Shown: positions 1 through 10,584 of the stretch, piece after piece
Layout: each line of letters starts with the position of its first letter
Numbering within the stretch: the first letter of the stretch is position 1
Origin: Thiofaba sp039822285
GTDB taxonomy: Bacteria; Pseudomonadota; Gammaproteobacteria; Halothiobacillales; Halothiobacillaceae
Length of the DNA: 64,000 nt
Assembly: GCF_039822285.1 (NCBI RefSeq)
Contig: NZ_JBAJEY010000002.1
Span: 124,001-188,000, forward strand
Direction: 5' to 3'
Position numbers and translations under genes: made by a program
Notes under the pieces: generated by a model
What the model was told of the DNA's origin: nothing
Database searches by the model: none
The model's input: only the letters and a program-made list of their open reading frames with translations

Positions 1-46
1 CAGCCTCGCTGAAGCCGGCAGAGCCTCGACGCCAGGCGCCCTCCTG

Positions 47-84
47 ACATTGCATAAGGCAACGCCCAAACGTTGCACATTGCA
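47..84. promoter_or_regulatory. cluster of TTGCA-type repeats (candidate activator site)
   Basis: The octamer ACATTGCA occurs twice (47-54 and 77-84). Between the copies lies an inverted repeat, GCAACG (59-64) and CGTTGC (71-76), with a 6-nt spacer. The cluster sits just beyond the stop codon of the sigma54 activator gene. Enhancer-binding proteins of this family recognise short dyads upstream of sigma54 promoters, so this could be the activator's own target for a gene lying to the left. That is inference; I see no convincing GG-N10-GC promoter element here. Confidence 0.3.
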
Positions 85-85
85 A

Positions 86-1512
<1,427 letters not shown>

Positions 1513-1516
<4 letters not shown>

Positions 1517-3471
1517 GGGGTCGGGCCCTCGGGCGGGGTGATACGCGGCGAGGCGGGGGTCAGCGGGACCTCGAAGCAGGCCTCGACGCCGCTGGCATCC
1601 TCGCGGTTGCGGATGGAGAGCGTGCCGCCATGGTACTGGACGATGCCGAGGCTGATGGACAGGCCGAGGCCGGTGCCTTCGCCCACCCCCTTGGTGGTAA
1701 AGAACGGGTCGAAGATGCGCGCCAGCACCTCGGGCGGCATACCTGGCCCGCCATCGCGGACGCAGACGCGCAACCTTCCGCCCTCGCAGGCGCCGCTCAC
1801 CTGAATGCGTCCCCCCGGGGGTGTGGCATGCAGGGCGTTCTGCAGCAGGTTGAGCAACACCTGCTGGAGCTGGTCGGCGTCGGCCTCGGCGGTGCAGGCC
1901 GGGTCGCAGGAGGTGAGGTCGAAATGCACATCCGCCGCCATCGCCTCCGGCTCCAGACGCTCCACCGTCTCGCGCAGCCAGGGGCAGACGCGGAACACGC
2001 GGTGCTCGGGCGGCAGCTGGCGGGCGAAGTTCATCACCCCGCGCACGATGCGGCTGGCGCGCTGGGCCTCCTCGCGCAGGTCATGCACATCCTCGCGCAA
2101 GTCCTGGGCCGCGCGCGGCAGACCGCGCTCGATCAGGGTGGCCAGCGAGAGGATGTTGTTGAGCGGATTGTTGATCTCATGGCCGATGCCGGCCGCCATC
2201 TGGCCGATGCTGGCCAGCTTGGCCTGCTGCATCGCCCGCCGTTCGGCCCGGCCGCGCTCATCCTCGGCGGCCCGCAGGCGGTCCGCCATGGCATTGAAAT
2301 CAGCCTCCAGTTCACGAATCTCCTGGGTTTGGCTTTGCACCGCGACCCGCCGGGCAGGATTGCTGGCGAAGTCGCGCAGCGCCTCGCGCAGGCGCAGGAT
2401 GGGACCGGCAATGTGACGGGCGCCCAGCACCGCGAGCAGGGCCGAGGCGATAAAGGCGAGCAGGACCAGCAGCCACAGCGCCTGGCGCAGGCCGGCGTAG
2501 GGGGCGTGCAGGGTGTCCCCGGGGACCGCGAAGGCCAGCACCCAGCCGGTCAGCTGGTTGGGATAGGGGTGGTACTCCTGATAATAGATGCGCCACTTGC
2601 CGTCGCGCGTGGTGAACACGCCAAAGGGGCGCTGCTGGATGTGCTCCCACAGCTCGGCCTGATCAAGGCTCTGCAGCCGCACCTCGTGCGGTTTGGGCGT
2701 GCTGAAGCGGGTCTCCAGCCGGTCGTGGTAGAGCAGAAGGCCGTTGCGCCGGGCGTTGTCCATGTTGCGCTCGACGATCAGCAGTTCAGCCCCCGGCGGG
2801 CGCGGCACCAGGCGCAGGATGCGGTCGAGGTACTCACCGAAGGTGTTCACCGCCAGCACCGCCGCCGGCCGGGGCCCATCCCCGAGCGGCACCAGGGCGG
2901 TGAGCATGGTCAGGGTCTGGCCGGTGAGCAGGTCCCAGCGGCTCTGCGGCAGCTGCATGAAGCTGATCTCACCCATGGGGAGCTGGCGCAGGCTGCGGGT
3001 GAAGGTGCTATCCATCAGCTCCTCCTCGGCATATTCCACGCTGCCGAGACTGGGATAGATGGCGGGGGAGGCGCGCCCGCCGCTCACCTTGATCAGGGTA
3101 TTGCCCTGCCCGTCCAGCACCCGCAGGCTGCCCAGCCCCGGCACCGTGCGCTGCAGGGTGAGCAGGAACTGGGTGAGCTGGTTCCGCAGCGGCAGGAACT
3201 CCGGGTGGCGCGCCCCGTCGTTGGCGGCGCGCGCCACGGGCAGGAAGTCCTGCATCGCAGCCGACTGGGCGATGCCGCGGATCACCTCGCGCTCGTAGGC
3301 GAGGTGGTTGTCGATCTCGGTGCCGAGCGCATTGAGGCGGGCGTTGATATCGCGGTCGACCTCGTCGAGGTAGCGCTGCTCGCTCACTGCCAGCAGGACG
3401 AGCGTCAGCCCCAGCAACGGCAGGCCGGTGGCGAACAGGGTCCAGAGGAAAATGGTGCTGCGAAGACGCAT
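1513..3471 (-). CDS. membrane sensor histidine kinase, partner of the NtrC-type regulator
   Basis: Inner-membrane kinase of 652 residues. It has a first membrane segment near 7-29, a large periplasmic sensing region (about 30-330) resembling double Cache sensors, a second membrane segment near 335-358, and a HAMP-like linker. The dimerisation/phosphoacceptor domain carries GHEINNPL with H431, the variant seen in NtrB/DctB-type kinases. The C-terminal ATPase domain has the usual N and G boxes (GPGMPP, GTGLGLS). It is transcribed first and overlaps the regulator gene by 4 bases. The ligand is unknown. The gene diverges from a c-di-GMP gene across 240 bases. Confidence 0.93.
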
Positions 3472-3551
3472 GGGCGGACACTAGCGCAACCGGGGCCGCA
3501 CGCAAAGCCGGACCGATTTGTCAGGCTCCCGAGGGCCGTATCCCGCCGGGG

Positions 3552-3573
3552 CTTCCGGCATGGATGCCGGAAG
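3552..3573. repeat. 22-bp near-perfect palindrome in a divergent promoter region
   Basis: Arms CTTCCGGCAT (3552-3561) and ATGCCGGAAG (3564-3573) pair fully around a 2-base centre. It lies midway between the divergent kinase and CHASE-GGDEF-EAL genes, 32 bases upstream of a TTGACA hexamer. With so short a centre it suits a dimeric repressor or activator site better than an RNA hairpin. No T-run follows on either strand. Confidence 0.4.
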
Positions 3574-3604
3574 GGTCTTCGGTACGGGGGCCATACATCT
3601 CACG

Positions 3605-3633
3605 TTGACACCATCATGCCCATGCACTACTTA
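3605..3633 (+). promoter_or_regulatory. possible sigma70 promoter of the CHASE-GGDEF-EAL gene
   Basis: A perfect -35 hexamer TTGACA (3605-3610) is followed after 17 bases by TACTTA (3628-3633), a poor -10. Transcription from here would start near 3640, upstream of the ATG chosen at 3712. That argues against the in-frame ATGs at 3616 and 3622 being the start. Confidence 0.35.
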
Positions 3634-3711
3634 GAAAAGGCTGGGATTTTGTTGTCGCGGCCCCGCCGCCGCCTCCAGGCGACTCCGAATGTCCCGGCGG
3701 AGGATGTGAGG

Positions 3712-6600
3712 ATGGCATCAACGCGGCGACTGCGCCGTTACCGGCGCGCGCTCGACCTGGCCCCCTGGGCCGCGCTGGCGCTCGGCGCCCTGCTGTCCGT
3801 AGGCGGATTCCTGTTCACTCTCCATGGCGCGAACCAGGCGGAGCAGGTGCGGCAGGAGGCCGACTTCCTGCGCGACGCCTCCGACGAGGTCGAGGTGCTG
3901 CGCCGCGAGCTCGAGCACAGCATCCATACCCTGCACGCCCTGCGCGCCCTGTTCGCCGCATCCGACACCGTCACCGAGGAGGAGTTCCTCACCTTCGCCA
4001 CGATCATCCAGGACCGCCACCCCGGCCTGCACGCCCAGTTCTGGGTGCCCAGGGTGGAGGATGACTCCGGCGAGCACTACCCGGTGCATTTCGTCATGAT
4101 CCGCGATGCCACGACGCGAGAGGCCCACCGGCTGGACATGGCGACCGAGCCCGAAATCCTCCCCCGATTGGAGGCGGCCCGCGACAGCGGCCAACTCGTC
4201 CTGCATCACGGCCCGCTCCTCTGCCGGAAAGAAGAAAGCCGGCGGATGCTGCTGCTGATCCTGCCGACCTACGGGGGCAACGCCCCTCCCTCGACCGTGG
4301 AGGAGCGGCGCACCCGACTCGAAGGATTCCTCATCCAGGGCATCCTGCTGGAACCGTTCGTGGAAGAGGCCCTGGGCAGGCTGGACAACCGCGGCATCAA
4401 CCTGTGGCTGGGACTGAGCAGCGAAGCGGCCTCGGCCAAGACGCTGATTTATCACCACACCCACCTCGCCGCACCGCTGGCGGAGGGCGAGGTGCCCCCC
4501 GCACCGCTAACCGGCACGCTCCTGCGCGAAACCCTTGACCTCGGCCAGCAGCAGGTCGCCATCATCGCCGCCCCGGCGGCAGGCTTCTACCAGCCCGCGC
4601 CCCACCCCTGGACATGGCTGGTATTGCTCGGCGGCCTCGCCATCACCCTGCTCACGACCCTGTTCCTGACTGCCACCCGGCGCCACCTGCTGGAGCTGAC
4701 CCAGGTCAGCCGCGCCCTGCATGTCATCAGCACCAGCAACCGCACCCTGCTGCGCGCCGACCGGGAAGAGGAGCTGCTGCAGAAGGTGTGCAACGACGCC
4801 GTGGCCCATGGCTACCGGCTGGCCTGGGTGGGATTCGCCGAACACGACGAGGACCACCGCGTGCGCGTCATGGCCAAGGCCGGTTTCGACGATGGCTATA
4901 CCGCGCAGCTGAACCTGTCCTGGGCCGACGGGCCGCGCGGAAACGGCCCCGCAGGCGCCGCCATCCGCACCGGCCGGACGGTCATCGTCAGCGACATACA
5001 GAAAGCCCCGGACTTCTGCCCCTGGCGCGAGGCCGCCATCCAGCGCGGCTACCGCGCGGTGATCGGTCTGCCACTGAGGGCGGAAGGCCAGGCCTTCGGC
5101 GTGCTGGCCATCTATGCCGCCGAACCCAACGCCTTCACCCAGGACGAGGTGAATGTGCTGGAGGAGCTGGCCGACGACCTCGCCTACGGCATCGTCGCCC
5201 TGAGACTGCGCCAGGCGCATGTGGCGAGCGAGGCACGGCTCAGCTACCTGGCCTACCACGACCCGCTCACCGACCTGCCCAACCGCACGCGCTTCACCGA
5301 CGAGGTTGCACGCGCGCTCGAACACGCACGCCGTCAGCAGGGGGCGCTCGCCGTGCTGTTCATCGACCTGGACGACTTCAAGCTGATCAACGACACCCAG
5401 GGTCATGGGGCGGGCGATGCCCTGCTGCGCCTGGTCGCCGCGCGCCTGAAGGCTGCCCTGCGCGCCGATGACCTGCTCGCCCGCCAGGGGGGCGATGAGT
5501 TCCTGGTGCTGGTGACCGGCAGGGATCACGCCCCCCGCCAGGAGGATGCCATCGTCCACCTGGCCACGGCGGTGGCGAGGAAACTTCTGCAGACCCTGCA
5601 GCAGCCCTTCCACCTGGGGGAGCTGGAGTTCTACCTGCGTGCCAGCATCGGCATCAGCGTCTTCCCGGACCATGCCGACAGCGTCGAGACCCTGCTGCAG
5701 TTCGCCGATGCCGCCATGTACCGCGCCAAGGCGCTCGGCACGGGCGGCTACCATTTCTACTCGACCGACCTCTCCGAACGCCAGCAGCAGCGGCTCAAGC
5801 TCGAGCGGCGCCTGCACAAGGCGCTGGAGCGCAACGAGTTCCGGCTCCACTACCAACCCCTGGTCGACCTCGCCAGTGGACGCATGATCGGGGCCGAGGC
5901 CCTCCTCCGCTGGCAGGATCCGGTCGATGGGCTGATCGCCCCAGCGGCCTTCCTGGAGGCGGCCGAGTCCTCCGGCATGATCAACCCGATCGGCGAGTGG
6001 GTACTCGGCGAGGCCTGCCGCCAGCTCGCTGACTGGCAGGCGCGCGGCATCCCCCTGAAGGTTGCCGCCAACCTGTCGGTGCGCCAGTTCCTGCACGTCG
6101 ACATGACCGCGCTGGTGAGCCGCGTGGCCCGCGAGGCCGGCATCCCCTTCAGCGAGCTCGAGCTCGAGATCACGGAAAGCGCCATGATGCTCGAGCAGGG
6201 CGAACTGGAACGGCAGGTGCGTGCGCTGGCCGAGGCGGGGTTCAGCATCTCGCTCGACGACTTCGGCACCGGCTACTCCTCCCTCAGCCGCCTCGCGGAA
6301 CTGCCCATCCACGTGCTCAAGATCGACAAGTCCTTCATCGACGGGATGCTGACCGACCCACAGCGCTGGGCCATCGTCGACACCGTGGTCCGCTTCGCCC
6401 GGCATCTTGGCATCCAGGCCCTCGCCGAGGGCATCGAGACCGCCGAACAATGGGCGGAGCTGCGCCGGATGGGTTGCCACGCCGGCCAGGGCTACCACTT
6501 CTGCCGTCCCTGTCCGGCCAGCGACCTCGAGGCCGCCTACCGCACCCCGCCATGGGGTACGCCACCGCCGGCCAACCCGCCGCCCTGGGTTGACCCATGA
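3712..6600 (+). CDS. CHASE-GAF-GGDEF-EAL c-di-GMP turnover protein
   Basis: Inner-membrane protein of 962 residues that could both make and degrade c-di-GMP. Order: membrane segment near 14-35, periplasmic CHASE-type sensor (about 60-280), second membrane segment near 300-322, cytoplasmic GAF domain (about 345-500), GGDEF domain and EAL domain. GGDEF is intact (593-597) with an RxxD inhibitory site five residues before it. The phosphodiesterase signature EAL (729-731), the DDFGTGYSS loop and the ITES motif are also kept, so both activities are possible. The ATG at 3712 was chosen because GGAGG stands 8 bases upstream; the frame stays open far upstream without meaning. Confidence 0.92.
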   Translation: MASTRRLRRYRRALDLAPWAALALGALLSVGGFLFTLHGANQAEQVRQEADFLRDASDEVEVLRRELEHSIHTLHALRALFAASDTVTEEEFLTFATIIQDRHPGLHAQFWVPRVEDDSGEHYPVHFVMIRDATTREAHRLDMATEPEILPRLEAARDSGQLVLHHGPLLCRKEESRRMLLLILPTYGGNAPPSTVEERRTRLEGFLIQGILLEPFVEEALGRLDNRGINLWLGLSSEAASAKTLIYHHTHLAAPLAEGEVPPAPLTGTLLRETLDLGQQQVAIIAAPAAGFYQPAPHPWTWLVLLGGLAITLLTTLFLTATRRHLLELTQVSRALHVISTSNRTLLRADREEELLQKVCNDAVAHGYRLAWVGFAEHDEDHRVRVMAKAGFDDGYTAQLNLSWADGPRGNGPAGAAIRTGRTVIVSDIQKAPDFCPWREAAIQRGYRAVIGLPLRAEGQAFGVLAIYAAEPNAFTQDEVNVLEELADDLAYGIVALRLRQAHVASEARLSYLAYHDPLTDLPNRTRFTDEVARALEHARRQQGALAVLFIDLDDFKLINDTQGHGAGDALLRLVAARLKAALRADDLLARQGGDEFLVLVTGRDHAPRQEDAIVHLATAVARKLLQTLQQPFHLGELEFYLRASIGISVFPDHADSVETLLQFADAAMYRAKALGTGGYHFYSTDLSERQQQRLKLERRLHKALERNEFRLHYQPLVDLASGRMIGAEALLRWQDPVDGLIAPAAFLEAAESSGMINPIGEWVLGEACRQLADWQARGIPLKVAANLSVRQFLHVDMTALVSRVAREAGIPFSELELEITESAMMLEQGELERQVRALAEAGFSISLDDFGTGYSSLSRLAELPIHVLKIDKSFIDGMLTDPQRWAIVDTVVRFARHLGIQALAEGIETAEQWAELRRMGCHAGQGYHFCRPCPASDLEAAYRTPPWGTPPPANPPPWVDP

Positions 6601-7259
6601 AGCCCCGCGTCGCCCTGCCCTTGCTCCTCATCGCCCTGACCGCCGCCGGACAGGACCGGGACGAGGCCGAGGACGAGCTGGACCGCATCGAGCGCCAGCT
6701 GGAGCAGGCACGCCAGGTGAACGAAGGGACGTTCCGCGTCGTCCCGCCTCCCGGCCGGCCGGTCCACGAGCACCACAACGTGGTGCACCTCGCGCCGTCC
6801 TCGCTCGCCACCGGCATGGCGCTCATGGAGCAATGCCACATCAACCTCGACCCGGTGCCCAGCACGCAGATCGTCTACAACCCCGGCACCCTGCGCAGCG
6901 TGCGCATCGTCGCCCGCAGCGGCATCGGCCGCGCCTGGGTTGCGGGGCACCGGGTCGAGCTGCGCGACGTGGCGCGCGGGGCGCGGATCTGCCTTGTGGC
7001 CGAGACGCGCATCGTCGAGCCCAGGCCGGATGGCAGCTACGTGCTGCGCAACGGGCCGTTCATGCGCCGCTTCCTCGATGGCTACTACCCGATGCGGGTG
7101 ACGATGCGGGTGGAGATGCCCGGCCGAAGGCTCGCGCTGCTCGGCGCGGAGCCGGGGCCGGAAACCGGCTTCCGGGTGGAGGCGCGGGACGGCGCGCTGG
7201 CTTGGGATGTGTGGTTCGAGGGCGAGCTGCGCACCGCCGTCCGCTTCAGGGTGCGCTGA
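6597..7259 (+). CDS. unknown exported protein coupled to a c-di-GMP enzyme
   Basis: I do not recognise this 220-residue protein. It begins with a short hydrophobic stretch (residues 4-17) consistent with a signal peptide. An acidic, charged helix follows (about 20-42, rich in E, D, R and Q, possibly coiled coil), then a mainly beta-like, arginine-rich remainder. There is a single pair of cysteines, near 80 and 132. Its ATG overlaps the stop of the upstream CHASE-GGDEF-EAL gene by 4 bases, so the two are translationally coupled and it may act in the same signalling path, perhaps periplasmically. Its 3' end overlaps the convergent thioredoxin-like gene by 14 bases. Confidence 0.75.
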   Translation: MKPRVALPLLLIALTAAGQDRDEAEDELDRIERQLEQARQVNEGTFRVVPPPGRPVHEHHNVVHLAPSSLATGMALMEQCHINLDPVPSTQIVYNPGTLRSVRIVARSGIGRAWVAGHRVELRDVARGARICLVAETRIVEPRPDGSYVLRNGPFMRRFLDGYYPMRVTMRVEMPGRRLALLGAEPGPETGFRVEARDGALAWDVWFEGELRTAVRFRVR

Positions 7260-7770
7260 ACGTCTCCGCCCACCACAACCGCGCGCGCAGCCCCCAGGGC
7301 GTGGTGTAGCCGGTCTCGACGAAGCGGATGCGGCCCGCCCCATCGACCACCAGGTGCAGCGGCACCCCCTTCACCCCAAGCCCGGCGACCAGGCGTCCGT
7401 CCGGGTCGTTCACCACGGGCAGCTCCACCCCCTCCCCGGCAAGGAAGGCGCGCACCGCCCCATCATCCCCCGAACGCCAGGCGATGCTGACCACGGGCAC
7501 GTCGCGCGCCAGCCGCGCCATACCGGAAAGCTCCATGCGACAGACTGGGCACCAGCTACCCCAGACGTGCACGACGAAGCCGCGCCCGGCCAAGGCCGCC
7601 GTATCGACCGCTTGCCCCGCCAGGGTCTGGCCGGCCAGGCGGGGCAGCGTCTCGCTCGTCATCTCGGGCGCATGCCAGGCGCGCAGGGCGAGGATGACGG
7701 CGAGCAGCACGAAGGCCTCCAGCAACCAGCGCAGCAGCCGCGAGCGGAAAGGGCGTTTTTCTTGCGACAT
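7246..7770 (-). CDS. membrane-anchored thioredoxin-like protein (TlpA/ScsD type)
   Basis: Thiol-disulfide oxidoreductase of 174 residues. An uncleaved N-terminal membrane segment (about 14-31) places the thioredoxin fold in the periplasm. The redox motif is CPVC (C74, C77), preceded by the WGSW typical of TlpA/DsbE relatives. A cis-proline loop (KGVP) appears near residue 135. Such proteins reduce or oxidise cysteines of exported proteins, for example in cytochrome c maturation or protection from copper stress; the partner here is unknown. It diverges from nudE across 19 bases and ends tail-to-tail with an unknown exported protein. Confidence 0.88.
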   Translation of the reverse strand: MSQEKRPFRSRLLRWLLEAFVLLAVILALRAWHAPEMTSETLPRLAGQTLAGQAVDTAALAGRGFVVHVWGSWCPVCRMELSGMARLARDVPVVSIAWRSGDDGAVRAFLAGEGVELPVVNDPDGRLVAGLGVKGVPLHLVVDGAGRIRFVETGYTTPWGLRARLWWAETFSAP

Positions 7771-7789
7771 ATAGAGCTATGATGCGGCA

Positions 7790-8347
7790 ATGAGCCGCGT
7801 CAAGCCATCCATCCTCGCCGTCACCCCCCTCGCCCGGACCCGCATCTTCGAGGTCGAGGAGGTGCACCTGCGCTTTTCCAACGGGGTCGAGACCCGTTAC
7901 GAGCGCCTGGTGGGCAGCCCGCACGGCGCGGTGCTGACCGTGGCCCTCAACGCTGCCGGCGAGGTGCTGCTGATCCGCGAATACGCCGTCGGTCTGCACC
8001 GCTACGAACTCGGCCTGCCGAAGGGCCGGATCGAGGGCGGCGAATCACCGCTTGCGGCCGGGGTGCGGGAACTGCGCGAGGAAACCGGTTTCGGCGCCCA
8101 CCGCGCCGAGCTTTTGGGCGAGCTGACCCTCGCCCCCGGCTACAGCACCCAGCGCACCTTTGTTGTGCTCGCACGCGACCTGCACCACGCGCCCTTGCCG
8201 GGCGACGAGCCGGAGCCAATCGAGGTCGTCCCCTGGCCGCTCGAACGGCTCGGGGAGCTGATCGGCCTGCCCGAGTGCAGCGAGGCCCGCACCCTGGCCG
8301 CGCTGTTCATGACCCGTGAGCGCCTCGCCAGCGAGGGCCGGGGATGA
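7790..8347 (+). CDS. nudE: ADP-compound hydrolase NudE (Nudix family)
   Basis: Cytoplasmic Nudix pyrophosphatase of 185 residues, close to the usual NudE length. In characterised relatives it cleaves ADP-ribose, Ap3A and NADH to nucleoside monophosphates. The Nudix box lies at about 79-101: GRIEGGES, then RELREETGF, supplying the metal-binding glutamates. The N-terminal region (RTRIFEVEEVHLRFSNG) is typical of NudE rather than of other Nudix families. The stop overlaps the ATG of cysQ by 4 bases, a pairing conserved in other gammaproteobacteria that suggests coupled removal of nucleotide by-products. Confidence 0.93.
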   Translation: MSRVKPSILAVTPLARTRIFEVEEVHLRFSNGVETRYERLVGSPHGAVLTVALNAAGEVLLIREYAVGLHRYELGLPKGRIEGGESPLAAGVRELREETGFGAHRAELLGELTLAPGYSTQRTFVVLARDLHHAPLPGDEPEPIEVVPWPLERLGELIGLPECSEARTLAALFMTRERLASEGRG

Positions 8348-9207
8348 ATCGAGCGCCGCACCCCGAAGGGGCCTCGGGCAGGACGCCGAAGGCGGGTGAG
8401 CCCCGGATACCGATCGACGATGCGCTGCTCGAGGCCGTGCGCCGGCTGGCCATGGAGGCCGGCGAGGCCATCATGCGCATCTATGCCGGGGAGTTCGATA
8501 TTGTCGCCAAGAGCGACCACACCCCGGTCACCGCGGCGGATCTCGCCGCCCACCGCCTGATCGAGGCCGGCCTGCGCGAACTCGCCCCTGGGCTGCCGGT
8601 GCTGTCCGAGGAGGGGGCGGACATCCCCTATGCCACCCGCCGGCAGTGGCCGCAGTACTGGCTGGTCGACCCGCTCGACGGCACCCGCGAGTTCATCAAG
8701 CGCAACGGCGAGTTCACCGTCAACATCGCCCTGATCGACGGCCAGGAGGCGGTGCTCGGCGTGGTTCACGCGCCTGCCCTCGGCCTCACCTACGGCGCCC
8801 GGCGCGGCGGCGGGGCGTGGAAGTGGGCGGACGCCCAGCCGCTGCGCATCCACGCCCGCCCCCGGGCGGCCACCCCGCCCTGCGTGGCCGCCAGCCGCTC
8901 GCACGGCAGCAGCCGCATCCAGGCCTACCTCGATGCCCTCGGCGCGCACACCCGGCTGTCCATGGGCAGTGCGCTCAAATCCTGCCTGGTGGCGGAAGGC
9001 ACCGCGGACCTCTATCCCCGCCTCGGCCCCACCTCCGAGTGGGACACCGCTGCCGCCCAGTGCATCGTCGAGGAGGCAGGCGGGTTTGTCACCGACACCG
9101 CCATGCGTCGCCTCCGCTACAACAGCAAGGAATCGCTGCTCAACCCGGAGTTCTTCGTGTTCGGCGACGCGGGCATCGACTGGTCGTCCTTTTTGCCCGA
9201 ACCCTGA
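8344..9207 (+). CDS. cysQ: 3'(2'),5'-bisphosphate nucleotidase CysQ
   Basis: Inositol-monophosphatase-fold enzyme that dephosphorylates 3'-phosphoadenosine 5'-phosphate (PAP) to AMP, clearing the by-product of sulfate assimilation. Metal ligands are seen in SEE (88-90) and DPLDGT (109-114), and the second signature SEWDTAAAQ near 231 is present. At 287 residues it is longer than typical CysQ because of about 25 extra N-terminal residues rich in proline and glycine. The first ATG is kept because it overlaps the nudE stop by 4 bases. A later start would also give a normal protein. Confidence 0.93.
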   Translation: MNRAPHPEGASGRTPKAGEPRIPIDDALLEAVRRLAMEAGEAIMRIYAGEFDIVAKSDHTPVTAADLAAHRLIEAGLRELAPGLPVLSEEGADIPYATRRQWPQYWLVDPLDGTREFIKRNGEFTVNIALIDGQEAVLGVVHAPALGLTYGARRGGGAWKWADAQPLRIHARPRAATPPCVAASRSHGSSRIQAYLDALGAHTRLSMGSALKSCLVAEGTADLYPRLGPTSEWDTAAAQCIVEEAGGFVTDTAMRRLRYNSKESLLNPEFFVFGDAGIDWSSFLPEP

Positions 9208-9259
9208 GAAGATGCTAAAAAGGCCAGACGCAACAAACACCTAGGGAGGGGTTGCTGCG

Positions 9260-10561
9260 ATGGCGTGCGAAGAACCAGGCTTACCTTCGCTCCACGTGCT
9301 GCTGGAGCACATGGCCGATGCCACCTACCTGCTCGCCCCCGAAACCTCGAACATCCTGTGGTGCAACCGGGCGGGGCACGAGGACCTCGGGCTCGATGCC
9401 GACGAGGTGCTGAACCACTCCGTCCTCAGCCTGCAGAAGGACGTCACCGGCCTGCCGCAATGGTCAGAGATCGCCACGGTCATCCGCGGCGCCCCCTGCT
9501 ATACCTTCCTCGGCCGCCACCGCCACAAGGACGGCAGCGAGGTCCCGGTCGAGGTCTGCACCACCCATTTCGTCGACCACGGCCGGGAATACTTCCTCTC
9601 CGTCGCCCGCAACGTCAGCAAACGCCTGGCCCTCGAGCAGGATCTCCACACCCGCGACCACCGGCTCTGGTTCGCCCTCAACGAGGCCATGGACGGCATG
9701 TGGGACTGGGACGTTGTCACCAACGGCGTGTTCTTCAGCCCGCAGCTCAAGCGCATGCTCGGCTACGGGCCGGACGAGATGCCGCCGCACGTGGAGACCT
9801 GGAGCCGGAACATCCATCCCGAGGACCGCGACCAGGTCCTGTTCCTGCTCGACGAGCACCTCAAGGGGCGGCGCCTGCGTTACGAGGCCGAGTACCGCCT
9901 GCGCAACCGCAACGGCCACTACCTATGGGTGCACGACCGCGGCAAGGTCTGCGAGCGCGACGAACAGGGCAACCCGACGCGCATGGTCGGCACGGTGCAG
10001 AACATCACCGAGCGCAAGCTGCTTGAGGCAAGGCTGGAGAGCCTGGCCCATGTCGACGAGCTCACCCGGCTGCCCAACCGCCGCGCGGCCATGCTGCAAC
10101 TGGAGAAGCTGCTGGCCCTGAGCGAGCGCACCGGGCATCCCCTCTGCCTTGGGATCATCGACATCGATCACTTCAAGGCCATCAACGACCAGCATGGCCA
10201 CACCAAGGGCGACCAGGTGCTCGAACGCGTCGCCCAAACGCTGCGGGACACCCTCCGGCGCTCCGACCAGATCTTCCGCTGGGGCGGCGAGGAATTCCTG
10301 CTGATCCTGCCGGATACCGGCCCGGACGAAGGAGAGTACCTGTCTGCCCGGCTGCACCAGCAGGTCGCGGCCCTCGACTGGCCGGGCAGCCTGGGCATCG
10401 CCCCGGTCACGATCAGCATCGGCATCGCCTGCCACGCCACCGCGCGCGGCCAGGCAGAACGGCTCTTCTCCCTGGCCGACGCGGCGCTCTACCGCGCCAA
10501 GGAGCTCGGACGCAACCGCACCTGTTTCGCCGGCGAGGGACGGGAAACCGAAGACGCCTGA
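9260..10561 (+). CDS. PAS-PAS-GGDEF diguanylate cyclase
   Basis: Soluble protein of 433 residues with no membrane segment. Two PAS domains (about 8-125 and 130-258, the second followed by a PAC-like segment ending in NITERK) precede a GGDEF domain. The active site is GGEEF (342-346), with R-R-S-D five residues upstream as product-inhibition site, so it should be an active, feedback-controlled cyclase. The PAS domains probably sense an intracellular ligand or redox state; none shows a haem or flavin signature I can identify. A strong GGGAGGGG lies 8 bases before the ATG. It stands alone and converges on ycgL. Confidence 0.93.
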   Translation: MACEEPGLPSLHVLLEHMADATYLLAPETSNILWCNRAGHEDLGLDADEVLNHSVLSLQKDVTGLPQWSEIATVIRGAPCYTFLGRHRHKDGSEVPVEVCTTHFVDHGREYFLSVARNVSKRLALEQDLHTRDHRLWFALNEAMDGMWDWDVVTNGVFFSPQLKRMLGYGPDEMPPHVETWSRNIHPEDRDQVLFLLDEHLKGRRLRYEAEYRLRNRNGHYLWVHDRGKVCERDEQGNPTRMVGTVQNITERKLLEARLESLAHVDELTRLPNRRAAMLQLEKLLALSERTGHPLCLGIIDIDHFKAINDQHGHTKGDQVLERVAQTLRDTLRRSDQIFRWGGEEFLLILPDTGPDEGEYLSARLHQQVAALDWPGSLGIAPVTISIGIACHATARGQAERLFSLADAALYRAKELGRNRTCFAGEGRETEDA

Positions 10562-10584
10562 GGGATTCTCAACACGCGGCTGGG

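Noticed and set aside
4507..6498. Long open frame (663 codons) on the minus strand opposite the CHASE-GGDEF-EAL gene
   Set aside because: The plus strand encodes an intact multidomain enzyme; the antisense frame is open only because of high GC and shows no domain.
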